Shown: positions 44,335 to 55,673, counted from the first letter of the stretch. The stretch: 64,000 bases of DNA from Polaribacter sejongensis (GCA_949545755.1 CATITK010000018.1:1-64000); one strand, 5' to 3'. Notes: generated from the letters alone by a model not told the origin. A program made the numbers and translations.

Positions 44335-46893
44335 TTAGAATTGTCTTCCAATAATAAAATGTGTTTGCCAACCAGATTTTTCAATTCCTCCTGGTAAAGG
44401 ATCAAAGCCATGAGCAAAATCGATTCCCAACAGACCAAAAGCTGGCATAAATATTCTTACACCTAATCCAGCTGAACGTTTTAAAGTAAACGGATTATAT
44501 TCCTCAAAATTATCATAGGAATTACCTGCTTCTAAAAATCCAAGTGTATAAATGGATGCAGAGGGCGCGTCTGTGATAGAAAAACGTAATTCTAACTGAA
44601 ATTTATTATAAATAGAACCTCCACTAATAGAAGATAATCTGTTGTTTTCATACCCTCTCAAACCAACAGTTTCTCTACCATCTAATTGGAATTGTGCGAT
44701 TCCATCACCTCCAACAAAATACCTTTCAAAAGGAGATAATCCTACTTCAGCGTTATAGTAACCTAGATACCCCACTTCAGCATTGGTCATCAAGACTAAT
44801 TTATCCGTAAAAGAAGTGTACCATTTTCCTTTAAAATTAAATTTATAATATTCTAACCATTTATATTTTTCTGCAAAAAAGTCATTTTCTTCACTACTTG
44901 GTAAGTCACTTGGTTCCGTATAGTCTTTTCCATTTACAAGCGAATAGGGGAAAGTAGCTTTAATACCTATTGAAAATTCAGAACCATAAGTTGGAAAAAT
45001 TAAACTTGGCCCAGCAGAACTTCTAGAAATAGAGGCATTATAAGACAGGTTGTTAAGAGTTCCTCTGCTTAAGATAGCATCTCCTACTCTAAAACCATAA
45101 TCTTTTAATTTAAAACTTTGATATGCAATAGTTTGAGTTAATTGAAAATAATCATCGGGCCATTTCAAACGTTGACCAAGACCAACAGAAGCTCCAATAA
45201 TCCCTAAACTTCTACTTTTATCTACATCAAAATTTGTTGTTTGATTTAACTGGTATTGGGTAGAAGAATAGATAGAGATAGATAATGATTTTGGCTTTTT
45301 GCCTCCCAACCATGGCTCCGTAAACGAAAAGCTGTAGGTGCTATACGTTCTACTGGTTTGTAACCTTAGTGCTAATTTCTGTCCATCTCCAGCTGGTAGA
45401 GGCTTGTATGCTTCTTTATTGAAGATGTTATTGATAGAAAAGTTGTTAAAAGACAGGCCTAAAGTTCCTATAAATGAACCACCACCATAACCACCTTGCA
45501 ATTCTATTTGACTTCCTCCTTTTTCTATGACAGTAAAATCGATGTCTGCCGTTTTATTTTGATAATCTGGAACAACATCTGGAGTAACGTTTGTATCAAA
45601 GAAACCTAATTGCCCAATTTCTCTAATAGATCTAATAATGGCACTTCTACTAAATAAGTCTCCTGGTTTTACACGCAATTCTCTATATAAAACATGATCA
45701 TTCGTTTTATCATTTCCAGAAACAGTGACTTTTCTAATGCGCGCTTTTTCATCTTCACGAATCCTAATCTCTACAGTAATAGAATCGTTTTTTACTCTTG
45801 TTTCAATTGCATCAACCGAAGAAAATAAAAATCCGTTATCTTGGTAAAGTGTAGATATATCCTGAGAAGTAGGACTTCCGTCCCCTTTGACTCTTTCTTT
45901 TAAAACAGCACCATTGTAAACATCTCCTTTTTCAATTTTTAAATATTTTTGAAGTTGTTCATCCGTATATTCTTTATTTCCAACAAATAATATTTCAGCA
46001 AATTTGTATTGTCTTCCTTCTTCTATATCTAAATTAATATTGATAGTATTATCATCATTCCAAGTAATTTTATCACTAAGAATTCGTGCGTCTCTGTATC
46101 CAAGCCTGCTATATTTATCTAAAATACTCTCTAAATCTTCTTGATATTCTTCTTCAATGTATTTTGATCCTTTCCAAAAACGTCCTAAGAACTTTTCCTT
46201 AGTGTTTTTCATTGCTTTTCTAAGTTTCTTCCCAGAAAGAGCTTTACTCCCTTTAAAAATGATGTCTTTAACTTTAACTTTATGACCTTTATCTATAAAG
46301 ATAGCCATATTAACCGTATTAATGTCGGATGTATCTTTTCGAATATCTAAATTAACTTTTGTTTTAAGGAAACCTTTATCTGTATATTTTTTTGTAAAAT
46401 AGTTTTTAGACGTGACAATAAGGTTGTCTGTAACCATTGCACCTTGCTTTAATTCTGCATCTTTTATAAGCTCTTTTGCTTTTCCTTTTTTTACTCCTTT
46501 AATTTTTACGAAATTTAATTGAGGCAATTCATCTACCTCAAATTCAAGATACACGGTTTCTCCGTCTAATTTTAAAAAGTAAACATCGACATTGCTAAAT
46601 TGCTTACTTTCATATAGTTTTTTTATAGCACTTGTTAGTTTATCTCCTGGGAGTTTTATTGCTTGCCCGTTTTTTAACCCAGAAAAAATGCGAACAGTTT
46701 CTTCGCTAAACTTTTTTAAACCAGTAACACTTATGCCTCCTAAAAGGTATTCTTTCCCTTTTTCAAAGGCAGTGTTTTTGATGGCAGTAGTATCCTTTTT
46801 AACTATTGATAAACTGTCTTTTTTTATTTGTGCATTTGCACTAAAACTAAAAAATAATGCTGTTAACATTATTGTTGCAGAAAATAATTTCAT
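44335..46893 (-). CDS. bamA: Outer-membrane assembly factor BamA
   Basis: Protein of 852 residues from ATG 46893 with a signal peptide (LFSATIMLTALFFSFSANAQ), several POTRA domains (about residues 40-430) and a 16-strand Omp85 barrel; IELQGGYGGGSFIGTLGLSFNNF near 470 and GLRGYENNRLSSISGGS near 755 are conserved. It inserts barrel proteins into the outer membrane. The upstream neighbour uppS is 7 bases away and the two Skp genes follow, the standard flavobacterial order. Confidence 0.95.
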   Translation of the reverse strand: MKLFSATIMLTALFFSFSANAQIKKDSLSIVKKDTTAIKNTAFEKGKEYLLGGISVTGLKKFSEETVRIFSGLKNGQAIKLPGDKLTSAIKKLYESKQFSNVDVYFLKLDGETVYLEFEVDELPQLNFVKIKGVKKGKAKELIKDAELKQGAMVTDNLIVTSKNYFTKKYTDKGFLKTKVNLDIRKDTSDINTVNMAIFIDKGHKVKVKDIIFKGSKALSGKKLRKAMKNTKEKFLGRFWKGSKYIEEEYQEDLESILDKYSRLGYRDARILSDKITWNDDNTININLDIEEGRQYKFAEILFVGNKEYTDEQLQKYLKIEKGDVYNGAVLKERVKGDGSPTSQDISTLYQDNGFLFSSVDAIETRVKNDSITVEIRIREDEKARIRKVTVSGNDKTNDHVLYRELRVKPGDLFSRSAIIRSIREIGQLGFFDTNVTPDVVPDYQNKTADIDFTVIEKGGSQIELQGGYGGGSFIGTLGLSFNNFSINNIFNKEAYKPLPAGDGQKLALRLQTSRTYSTYSFSFTEPWLGGKKPKSLSISIYSSTQYQLNQTTNFDVDKSRSLGIIGASVGLGQRLKWPDDYFQLTQTIAYQSFKLKDYGFRVGDAILSRGTLNNLSYNASISRSSAGPSLIFPTYGSEFSIGIKATFPYSLVNGKDYTEPSDLPSSEENDFFAEKYKWLEYYKFNFKGKWYTSFTDKLVLMTNAEVGYLGYYNAEVGLSPFERYFVGGDGIAQFQLDGRETVGLRGYENNRLSSISGGSIYNKFQLELRFSITDAPSASIYTLGFLEAGNSYDNFEEYNPFTLKRSAGLGVRIFMPAFGLLGIDFAHGFDPLPGGIEKSGWQTHFIIGRQF

Positions 46894-46900
46894 AAAAAAA

Positions 46901-47644
46901 TTACTTTGTAATTTGTTCGCTTGTCTTTCCAAATCTTCGTTCTCTATTCTGGTAGTCTATAATTGCATCATAAAAATGCGTTTCTCTAAAATCTGGCCAA
47001 AGTACATTTGTGAAATATAATTCAGCATACGCCATCTGCCATAATAAGAAATTACTAAGGCGTTTTTCTCCACTAGTTCTTATCATTAAGTCAACGTCGG
47101 GCAAATTAAACGTATATAAATGGTTATTTATAGTATTTTCATTAATTTCTTCTAATTTTAGCTCTTTATTAACAACTTTTTTAGATATGTTTTTAATAGC
47201 GTTAACAATTTCTTCTCTTGAGCCATAACTTAACGCTAAAGTTAAAACAATATTTGTATTATTTTTTGTTTCCAAAATAACGTCTGTTAAAATATTTTGC
47301 GCTTTTTTAGGAAGGCTATCAATTAAACCAATAGCATTTATTCGTATACCATTTTTCATGAATTCTGGTAATTCTTTTTTTAAAGAATTAATAAGCAAAC
47401 TCATTAAAGCATCTACTTCAAGTTTTGGTCGATTCCAGTTTTCTGTAGAAAAGGCATATAAGGTAATTGCTGCTATCTTTATTTCTGCAGCTGCTCGCAC
47501 AGTTTCTCTTACCGCGGTTAATGCATTTCTATGTCCAAAAATCCTATTCATACCTTTACCTTTTGCCCAACGTCCATTACCATCCATAATAATGGCAACG
47601 TGTTTTGGAGTTTTATGTAAATTAATTTGTAGTTTTTTTTCCAT
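46901..47644 (-). CDS. uppS: Isoprenyl (undecaprenyl) diphosphate synthase
   Basis: Protein of 247 residues with the catalytic loop IIMDGNGRWAKGKG (Asp21), TLYAFSTENWNRP near 72, and C-terminal LMIRTSGEKRLSNFLLWQ. It makes the polyprenyl carrier for peptidoglycan and glycan export. It sits 7 bases before bamA and 3 bases after the DUF6089 gene. Confidence 0.95.
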   Translation of the reverse strand: MEKKLQINLHKTPKHVAIIMDGNGRWAKGKGMNRIFGHRNALTAVRETVRAAAEIKIAAITLYAFSTENWNRPKLEVDALMSLLINSLKKELPEFMKNGIRINAIGLIDSLPKKAQNILTDVILETKNNTNIVLTLALSYGSREEIVNAIKNISKKVVNKELKLEEINENTINNHLYTFNLPDVDLMIRTSGEKRLSNFLLWQMAYAELYFTNVLWPDFRETHFYDAIIDYQNRERRFGKTSEQITK

Positions 47645-47647
47645 TTT

Positions 47648-48334
47648 TTATATTCCTCTTGAATAACACGCGGGTCTTCCAAAAGTGTAAATTAGAGAAA
47701 AACCGGTAAACATATACCAGTCATTTCCTGTTCCTTCTATTGTTATACTTGGTGTTTTACGTGTGGTAAAATCTAAATCATCTTCTAAAGTATATCTAAA
47801 TTTTGCTTCAATTGCAAACGCTAAAGTACCATATAATTTAGACTTATATCCAATACCAAAAGGAATAGCGTAAGAAGTTTTATTTCCGTAGACAATTTCG
47901 TCTGTAGTTTTATGAGATTTTACGTTTGTGTAGTTAAAACCAACCAATTCTAATAAGAGATAGGGTGTCCATGTATTATCAAATGAAGATAAATCATATT
48001 CTAGAAAATTATATTCTAAACCGATAGCTAATTCATTGATGATATTTGAAAAACGAAGTGCGCCATTTTTTCGTTCTTTCCGATAGGCAGTTTTTGCGTC
48101 TAAATCATTTCCTGAAATAGGTAAGAAGCTATAGGTCGCTCTCAATGCAATTCTAGGATTTTGATTGTATTTATAAAACACCGCTCCCGCTGCTTTATTT
48201 GGATGAATATAGCTGCTTCTACCCACATCACCAACATAGTTTGTACCTCCCAGAGAGAAACCTACTTCATGAACTTGTCCCAAGAATATTGAGCTACAAC
48301 TTACAAACACCAAAAAGAGAATACGTTTCTTCAT
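47648..48334 (-). CDS. DUF6089 outer-membrane beta-barrel protein
   Basis: Protein of 228 residues from ATG 48334 (an earlier in-frame ATG at 48367 would spoil the leader) with signal peptide LFLVFVSCSSIFLGQ and a barrel pattern. VHEVGFSLGGTNYVGDVGRS and ALRATYSFLPISGNDLDAKT match the DUF6089 family that lies between nadK and uppS in flavobacteria. Function is unknown, though its place suggests an outer-membrane assembly role. Confidence 0.82.
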   Translation of the reverse strand: MKKRILFLVFVSCSSIFLGQVHEVGFSLGGTNYVGDVGRSSYIHPNKAAGAVFYKYNQNPRIALRATYSFLPISGNDLDAKTAYRKERKNGALRFSNIINELAIGLEYNFLEYDLSSFDNTWTPYLLLELVGFNYTNVKSHKTTDEIVYGNKTSYAIPFGIGYKSKLYGTLAFAIEAKFRYTLEDDLDFTTRKTPSITIEGTGNDWYMFTGFSLIYTFGRPACYSRGI

Positions 48335-48445
48335 TTTTAAAATAGGAAGCAAATATAGAAATTTCAAATTGCTTTGTAAAGTTAATATTCCGTCTTTTTG
48401 AATAACAACTTTTAGTATGAAATATTGTGGGAAACACTTTAAAAT

Positions 48446-49336
48446 TTATTTATTTCGAATGTCTTCCCCCCACAATAGTTTGCTTCTCAAAGTTTTTAAA
48501 AATGATTGATTTTTTGGTAAAATACTTTTAATTGTAAAGGCTGTTTTTTCAATGAAAATTTTCGTGTCTTTTGGCACGGTTGTTACTCTGGAGTCTAAAG
48601 AAATTAAATAACTTTTTTCTCTAGAATCTACTTCCAGTTCTATTTTTGTTTCATCTGAAATTACCATGGGTCTTGCGTTTAAATTATGAGGCGCAATAGG
48701 AGTCATAACAATGTTTTTAGAATCGGGTAAAATAACGGGTCCATTACAGCTTAAGGAATATCCTGTTGAGCCTGTTGGGGTAGATATAATCAAACCATCT
48801 GCCCAATAATTAGTGAGGTATTCGCCGTTTAAATTGGTTCTTACACCAATCATAGATGTGGTATTTTTCTTTGCAATTGTAATTTCATTCAGCGCAAAGT
48901 TAAGTTCAGAAAAATCTGGAGTTTTTGGGGATGTTCTTATAGATAAAAGTGTTCTTTCTTGTATTGTAAATTCACCTTTAACAACCAATGCAATACTTTC
49001 TTCTATGGCATCTTTATTTACAATAGCTAAAAATCCTAATCGACCTGTATTTATTCCTAAAATAGGAATATCTAAATCTCTAATATGCGTTGCAGAGCGC
49101 AAAAATGTTCCGTCTCCACCAATAGTAAACATAATGTCAAAAGAGCTGTCTAAATCATTAAAACTAATAAACGATTTATAGGTATCTTCTAAAACTTTAT
49201 ATTTTAATAAAAGAGTATAAAATTTATTTTCGATGTAAAAATCAATCTTATTTTCTTCTAAAACTTTTAATAAACTTTTAATTTCCTTTTCTGATGAAAT
49301 GGCATATGATTGACCGTAAATTGCTGCTTTTTTCAA
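48446..49336 (-). CDS. nadK: NAD kinase
   Basis: Protein of 296 residues with the diagnostic GGDGTFLRSA near 73, GINTGRLGFL near 93 and TPTGSTGYSLSCNGPVI near 190. It makes NADP from NAD. Length is standard. It is in the same direction as the CBS gene. Confidence 0.95.
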   Translation of the reverse strand: MKKAAIYGQSYAISSEKEIKSLLKVLEENKIDFYIENKFYTLLLKYKVLEDTYKSFISFNDLDSSFDIMFTIGGDGTFLRSATHIRDLDIPILGINTGRLGFLAIVNKDAIEESIALVVKGEFTIQERTLLSIRTSPKTPDFSELNFALNEITIAKKNTTSMIGVRTNLNGEYLTNYWADGLIISTPTGSTGYSLSCNGPVILPDSKNIVMTPIAPHNLNARPMVISDETKIELEVDSREKSYLISLDSRVTTVPKDTKIFIEKTAFTIKSILPKNQSFLKTLRSKLLWGEDIRNK

Positions 49337-49369
49337 TATATAATGTTTTACTTAAAACCTGTTAAAGGC

Positions 49370-50029
49370 TTACATTTCTAAATATTTCTGTAAATATTCA
49401 GATCTATTTTTTAAATCTTCCAAATAAATATCATTCTCATGCATAGATATAATTTTATAATCATATCTTCTAAAAGTTTGCATGATTTCGTTTATTTCAT
49501 TCGAAATTACTTTTAAGGTTATTTGAATACTATCTGACTTTTTTTCGGAGACATAAAGCCCTAATAACTTTCCTCCATTAGATTCTATAATTTGAGCTAC
49601 TTCACTCATAGAATAATCCGTTCTTATTTTTTCTATAATTAAAGTTTCACTTTCTTCAATCATAAAAGGACTTGTGGAAAAAACATCTAGAATGTCACTC
49701 AAATCAAAATAGCCAATATACTCTTTGAAATCATTTAAAACAGGAATGATATTGGTGTCATTATCAGCAAAAATTTTTAATAACTCTAAAACAGTTGCTT
49801 TTTTATCAGCAAAAAAAGAATTTAATAAATGGGAATAGCTCCCCAATACATCTTCTTTATTCTCGATGGTTTGAATATCAGCTTCCGCAATTGAACCAAT
49901 TAATTTAGTGTTTTCTATTACTGGAAAATGTGTTATAGGGTAATTATTAAATACCTTTTGAGCATTTTTTACAGAGTCTTTTAAGCGAAGTGGTTTTATT
50001 TCTTCTAAGATGTAATTATTCATATTCAT
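49370..50029 (-). CDS. CBS-domain protein
   Basis: Protein of 219 residues with two CBS domains (about residues 10-60, PLRLKDSVKNAQKVFNNYP and FPVIENTKLIGSI; about 75-130) and a C-terminal ACT-like tail (about 145-215). Proteins of this type sit beside nadK and pdxJ in Bacteroidetes. They may sense nucleotides. The function is not known. Confidence 0.8.
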   Translation of the reverse strand: MNMNNYILEEIKPLRLKDSVKNAQKVFNNYPITHFPVIENTKLIGSIAEADIQTIENKEDVLGSYSHLLNSFFADKKATVLELLKIFADNDTNIIPVLNDFKEYIGYFDLSDILDVFSTSPFMIEESETLIIEKIRTDYSMSEVAQIIESNGGKLLGLYVSEKKSDSIQITLKVISNEINEIMQTFRRYDYKIISMHENDIYLEDLKNRSEYLQKYLEM

Positions 50030-50064
50030 GCTTTACGAATATAGGATAAAATGATTTAATAAAT

Positions 50065-50072
50065 TATATTTG
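50065..50072 (+). promoter_or_regulatory. -7 element (TATATTTG) upstream of pdxJ
   Basis: TATATTTG matches TAnnTTTG and lies in the divergent gap between the CBS gene and pdxJ, 138 bases before the pdxJ ATG. No -33 TTG at the expected spacing. Confidence 0.35.
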
Positions 50073-50210
50073 TAGCTTAATTTCAGCTTAAAAGTATTAA
50101 AAAAAAATAAGACACGGATTTATACAGATTTCTTGAAGGATTTTATGTTTGTTAAATGGGTGAAATCAGTGTCAAAAAGAAAAAATATTTTCCCAATTAA
50201 ATCTAAGACA

Positions 50211-50924
50211 ATGACAAATTTAAGCGTTAACATTAATAAAATAGCAACTTTAAGAAATTCTCGTGGGGGAGATGTCCCTAATTTATTAAAAGTTGCAAGC
50301 GATATTGAAGGATTTGGTGGACAAGGAATTACAATTCACCCAAGACCAGATGAAAGACACATTCGTTACCAAGATGCAAGAGATTTAAAAAGCATTGTGA
50401 CAACAGAATACAATATTGAAGGAAATCCTATCAAATCTTTTATGGATTTGGTATTGGAAGTGAAGCCAACGCAAGTTACTTTGGTTCCAGATGGCATAGA
50501 CGCAATTACTTCTAACGCAGGTTGGGATACAATTACGCATCAATCTTTTTTACAGGAAGTAATTCAGGAATTTCAACAAAATGGAATTAGAACGTCAATT
50601 TTTATTGATACGGATGTAAAGTTGATTGAAGCTGCTGCACAAACGGGTGCAGATCGAATTGAGTTATACACAGAAGACTTTGCAACACAGTTTGAACTGG
50701 GAAACAGAGCGGCTATAAAACCATATACTGAAGCGGCTATTTTAGCTCATAAATTAGGGTTGGGATTAAATGCAGGCCATGATTTAAGCCTAGAAAATAT
50801 TAAATTTTTTAAAGAGAACATTCCTAATTTAGCAGAGGTATCTATTGGACACGCTTTAATTGCTGAAAGTTTGTATTTGGGTTTAGAAAATGTTGTAAAT
50901 ATGTATTTGCACCGATTGAAGTAA
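50211..50924 (+). CDS. pdxJ: Pyridoxine 5'-phosphate synthase
   Basis: Protein of 237 residues from ATG 50211 (a longer frame from 50133 adds an unlikely leader). Conserved parts: LSVNINKIATLRNSRGG at the N terminus, GQGITIHPRPDERHIRYQDA near 41 and GADRIELYTEDFA, then AGHDLSLENI near 186. It joins 1-deoxyxylulose 5-phosphate and 3-amino-2-oxopropyl phosphate. The start choice rests on the family's usual length. Confidence 0.92.
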   Translation: MTNLSVNINKIATLRNSRGGDVPNLLKVASDIEGFGGQGITIHPRPDERHIRYQDARDLKSIVTTEYNIEGNPIKSFMDLVLEVKPTQVTLVPDGIDAITSNAGWDTITHQSFLQEVIQEFQQNGIRTSIFIDTDVKLIEAAAQTGADRIELYTEDFATQFELGNRAAIKPYTEAAILAHKLGLGLNAGHDLSLENIKFFKENIPNLAEVSIGHALIAESLYLGLENVVNMYLHRLK

Positions 50925-51019
50925 AAAAGTTAAAAAGCACAAAGTTACTCGTTTTAGAGAAAAAAAAGGAAATGTTGTGAATCTCTGAGGGCGCACTCTG
51001 TAATAATTAAAAAACGAAT

Positions 51020-51799
51020 ATGTCCAACAATCCAATACTACATGCAACCATAAAAGGAGTCGGAAGCCCTTTACTAATTTTACACGGTTATTTTGGAATG
51101 AGTGATAACTGGAAATCATTAGGAAACCAGTTTTCTAAAGACTTTCAAGTACATTTAATAGATCAAAGAAACCACGGGCGTAGTTTTCATGAAGATGCAT
51201 TTAATTACGAAGTTTTAGTAGAAGACTTATACCGCTATATTCAACAGAATCGATTGGATAAAGTTCACATAATAGGGCATTCTATGGGAGGAAAAACAGC
51301 CATGTTGTTTGCTGTTAGGTATCCTAATTTAGTTTCTCAGTTAATTATTGTAGATATTTCACCAAGAACTTATCAACCTCATCATAATGCAATTTTAGCA
51401 GGCTTAAATTCTATTGATTTTTCGATCCAAAATACGAGAAGTTTGGTTGACGATAAACTAGCAGAATTCATACCAGAAATTGGTGTGCGTCAGTTTTTAT
51501 TGAAAAATGTTTATTGGAAAGAAAAAGGACAATTAGCGTACCGATTTTACTTGGAATCGTTAACAAATAACAATTCAGAAATTGGTGAAGCATTGCCTTC
51601 TTTTACCGTTTTTGAGAATGAAACGTTGTTTTTAAAAGGGGATACATCAAACTATATCACTCAAGATGAAGCACCAATTATAGCTGCGCATTTTCCAAAT
51701 TCAAAAATTGTAGAAATTCAAAATGCAGGACATTGGTTGCATGCTGAAAATCCAAAACAATTTTATGCAGTGGTTTGTGCGTTTTTGAAGGTTTCATGA
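51020..51799 (+). CDS. Alpha/beta hydrolase (esterase YbfF-like)
   Basis: Protein of 259 residues with the nucleophile elbow GHSMGGKTAM near 88 (Ser90), an upstream oxyanion segment LHGYFGMSDNWKSLGNQ near 20 and the catalytic-His segment NAGHWLHAENP near the C terminus. It fits the small YbfF/BioH-type esterases. The substrate is unknown. It follows pdxJ by 95 bases. Confidence 0.88.
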   Translation: MSNNPILHATIKGVGSPLLILHGYFGMSDNWKSLGNQFSKDFQVHLIDQRNHGRSFHEDAFNYEVLVEDLYRYIQQNRLDKVHIIGHSMGGKTAMLFAVRYPNLVSQLIIVDISPRTYQPHHNAILAGLNSIDFSIQNTRSLVDDKLAEFIPEIGVRQFLLKNVYWKEKGQLAYRFYLESLTNNNSEIGEALPSFTVFENETLFLKGDTSNYITQDEAPIIAAHFPNSKIVEIQNAGHWLHAENPKQFYAVVCAFLKVS

Positions 51800-51906
51800 T
51801 TGTAATGCTTGAATGTTTTTTTTTTAATATTGAATTAAGTTCAGTAACGGTGAAGTATATTAAAAGTGAACCAAGGACTGTTTTTTTTAATGAGTGATAA
51901 ATTAAA

Positions 51907-54000
51907 TTATTCAGCAATACTGTCTATCAGCATGGTTAGCAAATCTATCGCAGTTTTAGAAATTTTAGTACCAGGCCCATAAATTCCTAACGCACCCGCG
52001 TCAAATAAAAACGGATAATCTTGTGGTGGAATTACGCCACCAACAATAACCATAATATCTTCCCGATTGTATTTTTTGAGTTCAACAATCACTTTGGGAA
52101 CCAATGTTTTATGTCCTGCAGCCAAAGAAGAAATTCCTAATATATGAACATCGTTTTCTACGGCTTGTTTGACGGCCTCTTTTGGTGTTTGAAATAACGG
52201 ACCAATAGCTACATCAAAACCTATATCAGCATAACCAGTTGCTATGACTTTTGCCCCTCTATCGTGTCCATCTTGTCCTAACTTAGCAATCATAATTTTT
52301 GGACGTCTTCCTTCTAAATCAGTAAATTTATTTCTCAATTCAATCGCTTTCTTAAAAAATTTGTCGTTTTTCATTTCTTTACGATATACGCCAGAGATAG
52401 TTTTATGAACGGCTTTATGTCTGCCAAAAACAATTTCCAAAGCATCAGATATTTCACCCAAAGTAGCCCTATTTCTTGCTGCTGTTATTGCTAAGTCTAA
52501 CAGGTTTGTTTCTTCATGTACATCAGGATTTGTTGAGTTAACTGAGTTTTTAGCAGCAACTGTTAAGGCGACTAAAGATTTTTGAACTTGGAAAGTATTT
52601 CTTGTTGCTTTTAATTGGTTCAATCTTTCAATTTGAGAAATTCGAACCGCTTCATTATTAATTTCTAAAATAGGTAATGTTTTTTCTTCTTTTAGTTGAT
52701 ATTTATTTATACCAACGATGACCTCTTGTCCGCTATCAATTTTTGCTTGTTTAATAGCGGCAGCTTCTTCAATCCTCATTTTAGGAATTCCTTTTTCAAT
52801 GGCTTTTGTCATTCCTCCTAACTCCTCAATCTCACTGATTAATTCCCAGGCTTTGTTTGCGATCTCTTCCGTTAAATTTTCTACAAGATAACTTCCTGCC
52901 CAAGGATCTACCGTTTTGGTGATATGTGTTTCTTGTTGTAAATAGATTTGCGTATTTCTTGCAATTCTTGCGGAAAAATTGGTAGGCAATGCGATTGCTT
53001 CGTCAAAAGCATTTGTATGCAAACTTTGTGTGCCACCAAAAGCCGCCGCCATGGCTTCTATCGTTGTTCGTGCAACATTGTTAAAAGGATCCTGTGCAGT
53101 CAGTGACCAACCACTGGTTTGACAATGCGTTCTTAATGCGAATGATTTTGGATTTTTAGGATGGAATTGTTTTACCATTTTAGCCCATAACATTCTAGCA
53201 GCTCTTAATTTTGCAATCTCAGTAAAATGATCCATACCAATTGCCCAAAAGAAAGACAATCTTGGAGCAAAAGAATCTATTTTTAGACCTGCTTCAATTC
53301 CTTTTCTAAGATATTCTAATCCGTCTGCAAGTGTATAAGCAAGCTCAATTTCTGCTGAAGCACCTGCTTCTTGCATGTGGTATCCAGAAATAGAAATAGA
53401 ATGGTATTTTGGCATTTTTTTACTAGTATATTTGAATATATCAGCAATAATTTTCATGGAAGGAGCAGGAGGGTAAATGTATGTATTTCTTACCATGAAT
53501 TCTTTTAGGATGTCATTTTGAATTGTTCCAGATAATTGTTCTGGAGAAACACCTTGTTCTTCTGCAGCAACAATATAAAAAGCTAAAATTGGTAAAACAG
53601 CACCATTCATTGTCATAGAAACCGACATTTTATCTAACGGAATTTGGTCAAACAATAGCTTCATGTCTTCAACAGAATCTATGGCAACTCCAGCTTTTCC
53701 AACATCACCTTCTACGCGTTCGTGATCTGAATCATACCCTCGGTGGGTTGCTAAATCAAAAGCAACAGACAAACCTTTTTGTCCTGCTTTTAAATTTTTT
53801 TTGTAAAAGTCATTGCTTTCTTCGGCGGTAGAAAAACCAGCATATTGTCGAATCGTCCAAGGTCTTTTTACATACATTGTTGCGTAAGGACCTCTTAAAT
53901 ATGGCGCAATTCCGGCAACAAAATCTTCATGTATAAAGTCTTGTTGTCGTTCAAAATTTGAACTTTTTATTTTGATATGTTCAAATGATTTTCTACTCAT
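51907..54000 (-). CDS. mutB: Methylmalonyl-CoA mutase, catalytic large subunit
   Basis: Protein of 697 residues with the TIM-barrel substrate-binding part ([18 protein letters not shown] near 44, [12 protein letters not shown] near 200) and a C-terminal B12 domain whose DGHDRG lower-axial His motif lies near 577. It converts methylmalonyl-CoA and succinyl-CoA using adenosylcobalamin. Its start overlaps the stop of the small-subunit gene by 8 bases, so the pair is co-translated. Confidence 0.95.
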   Translation of the reverse strand: MSRKSFEHIKIKSSNFERQQDFIHEDFVAGIAPYLRGPYATMYVKRPWTIRQYAGFSTAEESNDFYKKNLKAGQKGLSVAFDLATHRGYDSDHERVEGDVGKAGVAIDSVEDMKLLFDQIPLDKMSVSMTMNGAVLPILAFYIVAAEEQGVSPEQLSGTIQNDILKEFMVRNTYIYPPAPSMKIIADIFKYTSKKMPKYHSISISGYHMQEAGASAEIELAYTLADGLEYLRKGIEAGLKIDSFAPRLSFFWAIGMDHFTEIAKLRAARMLWAKMVKQFHPKNPKSFALRTHCQTSGWSLTAQDPFNNVARTTIEAMAAAFGGTQSLHTNAFDEAIALPTNFSARIARNTQIYLQQETHITKTVDPWAGSYLVENLTEEIANKAWELISEIEELGGMTKAIEKGIPKMRIEEAAAIKQAKIDSGQEVIVGINKYQLKEEKTLPILEINNEAVRISQIERLNQLKATRNTFQVQKSLVALTVAAKNSVNSTNPDVHEETNLLDLAITAARNRATLGEISDALEIVFGRHKAVHKTISGVYRKEMKNDKFFKKAIELRNKFTDLEGRRPKIMIAKLGQDGHDRGAKVIATGYADIGFDVAIGPLFQTPKEAVKQAVENDVHILGISSLAAGHKTLVPKVIVELKKYNREDIMVIVGGVIPPQDYPFLFDAGALGIYGPGTKISKTAIDLLTMLIDSIAE

Positions 54001-55348
54001 TTTCTTGTGCTAATCTCTCTTTTTCTATGGTTTCAGAAAGACGTTTTCTATTAATTGGTGGAATCAATGTTTTTATATTTCGCTTTTTTAAAAAAGGATA
54101 TAAGTTCAAATGATGCTTCATTCTATCCTCTTTATTCGCATGTACATTTGTACCCAATAAAACAATATTTTTACGGTTCAAATTATTTTCTTCTGTAGCA
54201 GCGCTTTCACTTATTTTCTTTTGGATGCTTCCTGCTTTTAATTGCTTTAAGAAACCACCACTTTTTTCTATTTGCTTAAAAAGAGTCAATGCATTTATGG
54301 CTAACTGTTGCGTAATAGATTCAATGTAATAGGAACCCTCTGCAGCGTTTTGAGCTTCTCTTAAGTAACTTTCTTGTTGTAAAATTAGGAGTTGATTTCT
54401 TGAAATACGCTCTCCAAACTCATTCGATTTATCGTAAAGATGATCATAAGACACATTGGAAATAGTAGTAGCGCCTCCTAAGATTGCACTCATGCATTCT
54501 GTTGTAGTTCTTAGTAGATTCACATTATAATCATACAACGTTTTATTTCTTAAACTAGGTTGTACAAAAATAGTGGCTTCTCTATTTTCTGAATCATATT
54601 CTTTTAAGAGGGTAGCCCATAATATTCTAAAAGCTCTTAATTTGGCAATTTCGAAAAAATAATTACTTCCTACAGAAAACGAAAAATGAATTTTTTTAAT
54701 CACATCAACACCAAATTCATTTAAATATTCATTTGCGTGTGCTAGCGTATATGCCAACTGTTGTGTAATTGTAGCTCCTGAATTTTGATATAAATCAGTA
54801 GAAACTGAAATGCAATTTTTAGTGTTTTTTTGAAGGGTATTCAATTTATTGAAATCTTCTTTTAAGTTATAAAACCAATTGCCAGTTTCTGCTAAATTTC
54901 CAATAATATCTATTTGAAAATACGTGTTATTCGGGTTGATGAGTTTTGATAATTTGATAAAGAAAACTGGAGATAGAAAGTGAAACTTAAAATATAGAAT
55001 TGTTGTTTTTAAATCAATATTTTTTAATATAGTTTCACAAGTAAAAGGTTTTTTTGCTATAAATTGTATAGAGTTTGCGCCTTTACTTAAAGCATTTTTA
55101 GCTAAAGAATTCGCTATTTTTTCATCATCTATAAAAATAGTTTGACAAACATTAAACCCTTTTTTTTGAGTTTTTATTTTACAATGCGTACGATCTTCTT
55201 TGGTGTAAAAGGGTTTGACAATAATTCCTTCGTCAGTTCTCCAAAGCAGGGAGTCATTATAGTCTTCACCCTTTAAATCTACTTGAATTTTTTGTTTCCA
55301 AGCAGCAGGCGTTGTTTTTTGAAATTCATCGAAAAGAGAAGTACTCAT
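53993..55348 (-). CDS. mutA: Methylmalonyl-CoA mutase, small subunit
   Basis: Protein of 451 residues homologous to the catalytic subunit but degenerate: a TIM-barrel part ([21 protein letters not shown] near 220, [20 protein letters not shown] near 330) and a short tail that lacks the DxHxxG cobalamin motif, as in the non-catalytic subunit of the heterodimer. It lies 1 base after the FtsB-like gene. It stabilises the mutase. Confidence 0.9.
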   Translation of the reverse strand: MSTSLFDEFQKTTPAAWKQKIQVDLKGEDYNDSLLWRTDEGIIVKPFYTKEDRTHCKIKTQKKGFNVCQTIFIDDEKIANSLAKNALSKGANSIQFIAKKPFTCETILKNIDLKTTILYFKFHFLSPVFFIKLSKLINPNNTYFQIDIIGNLAETGNWFYNLKEDFNKLNTLQKNTKNCISVSTDLYQNSGATITQQLAYTLAHANEYLNEFGVDVIKKIHFSFSVGSNYFFEIAKLRAFRILWATLLKEYDSENREATIFVQPSLRNKTLYDYNVNLLRTTTECMSAILGGATTISNVSYDHLYDKSNEFGERISRNQLLILQQESYLREAQNAAEGSYYIESITQQLAINALTLFKQIEKSGGFLKQLKAGSIQKKISESAATEENNLNRKNIVLLGTNVHANKEDRMKHHLNLYPFLKKRNIKTLIPPINRKRLSETIEKERLAQENE

Positions 55349-55666
55349 TTATTTTTTTATGGTATCAAATTCTATGACGTATATATCTTCATTTTCTTTT
55401 TTCATCAAATATTTTTCTCTTGCAAATCGTTCTAGTTGAATCGAATCTTGGAGTTTTTTGATGGTGGCTTTGTCTGCTGCGATATTCTTTTTGTAAAATG
55501 TTATGGTGCGCTCTAAGTCATTAATTTCTTTATCAAATTTTCTATGAGTTAAATAGGAATTTTCGTCAAAAAACAACATCCATATTAAAAAAGGCACCAG
55601 GATTAAAACAAAAATATTTGTAATAATTTTGACTATCTTGTTTTTTTTAAATTTGTTAAAAGTCAT
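55349..55666 (-). CDS. FtsB/DivIC-type septum formation initiator
   Basis: Protein of 105 residues with a short basic cytoplasmic start, one membrane helix (about 15-32) and a coiled coil with a conserved ERFAREKYLMKKENEDIYVIE tail near 78. This is the small FtsB/DivIC cell-division layout. It lies between udk and the mutase small-subunit gene. Confidence 0.85.
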   Translation of the reverse strand: MTFNKFKKNKIVKIITNIFVLILVPFLIWMLFFDENSYLTHRKFDKEINDLERTITFYKKNIAADKATIKKLQDSIQLERFAREKYLMKKENEDIYVIEFDTIKK

Positions 55667-55673
55667 AAAAAAA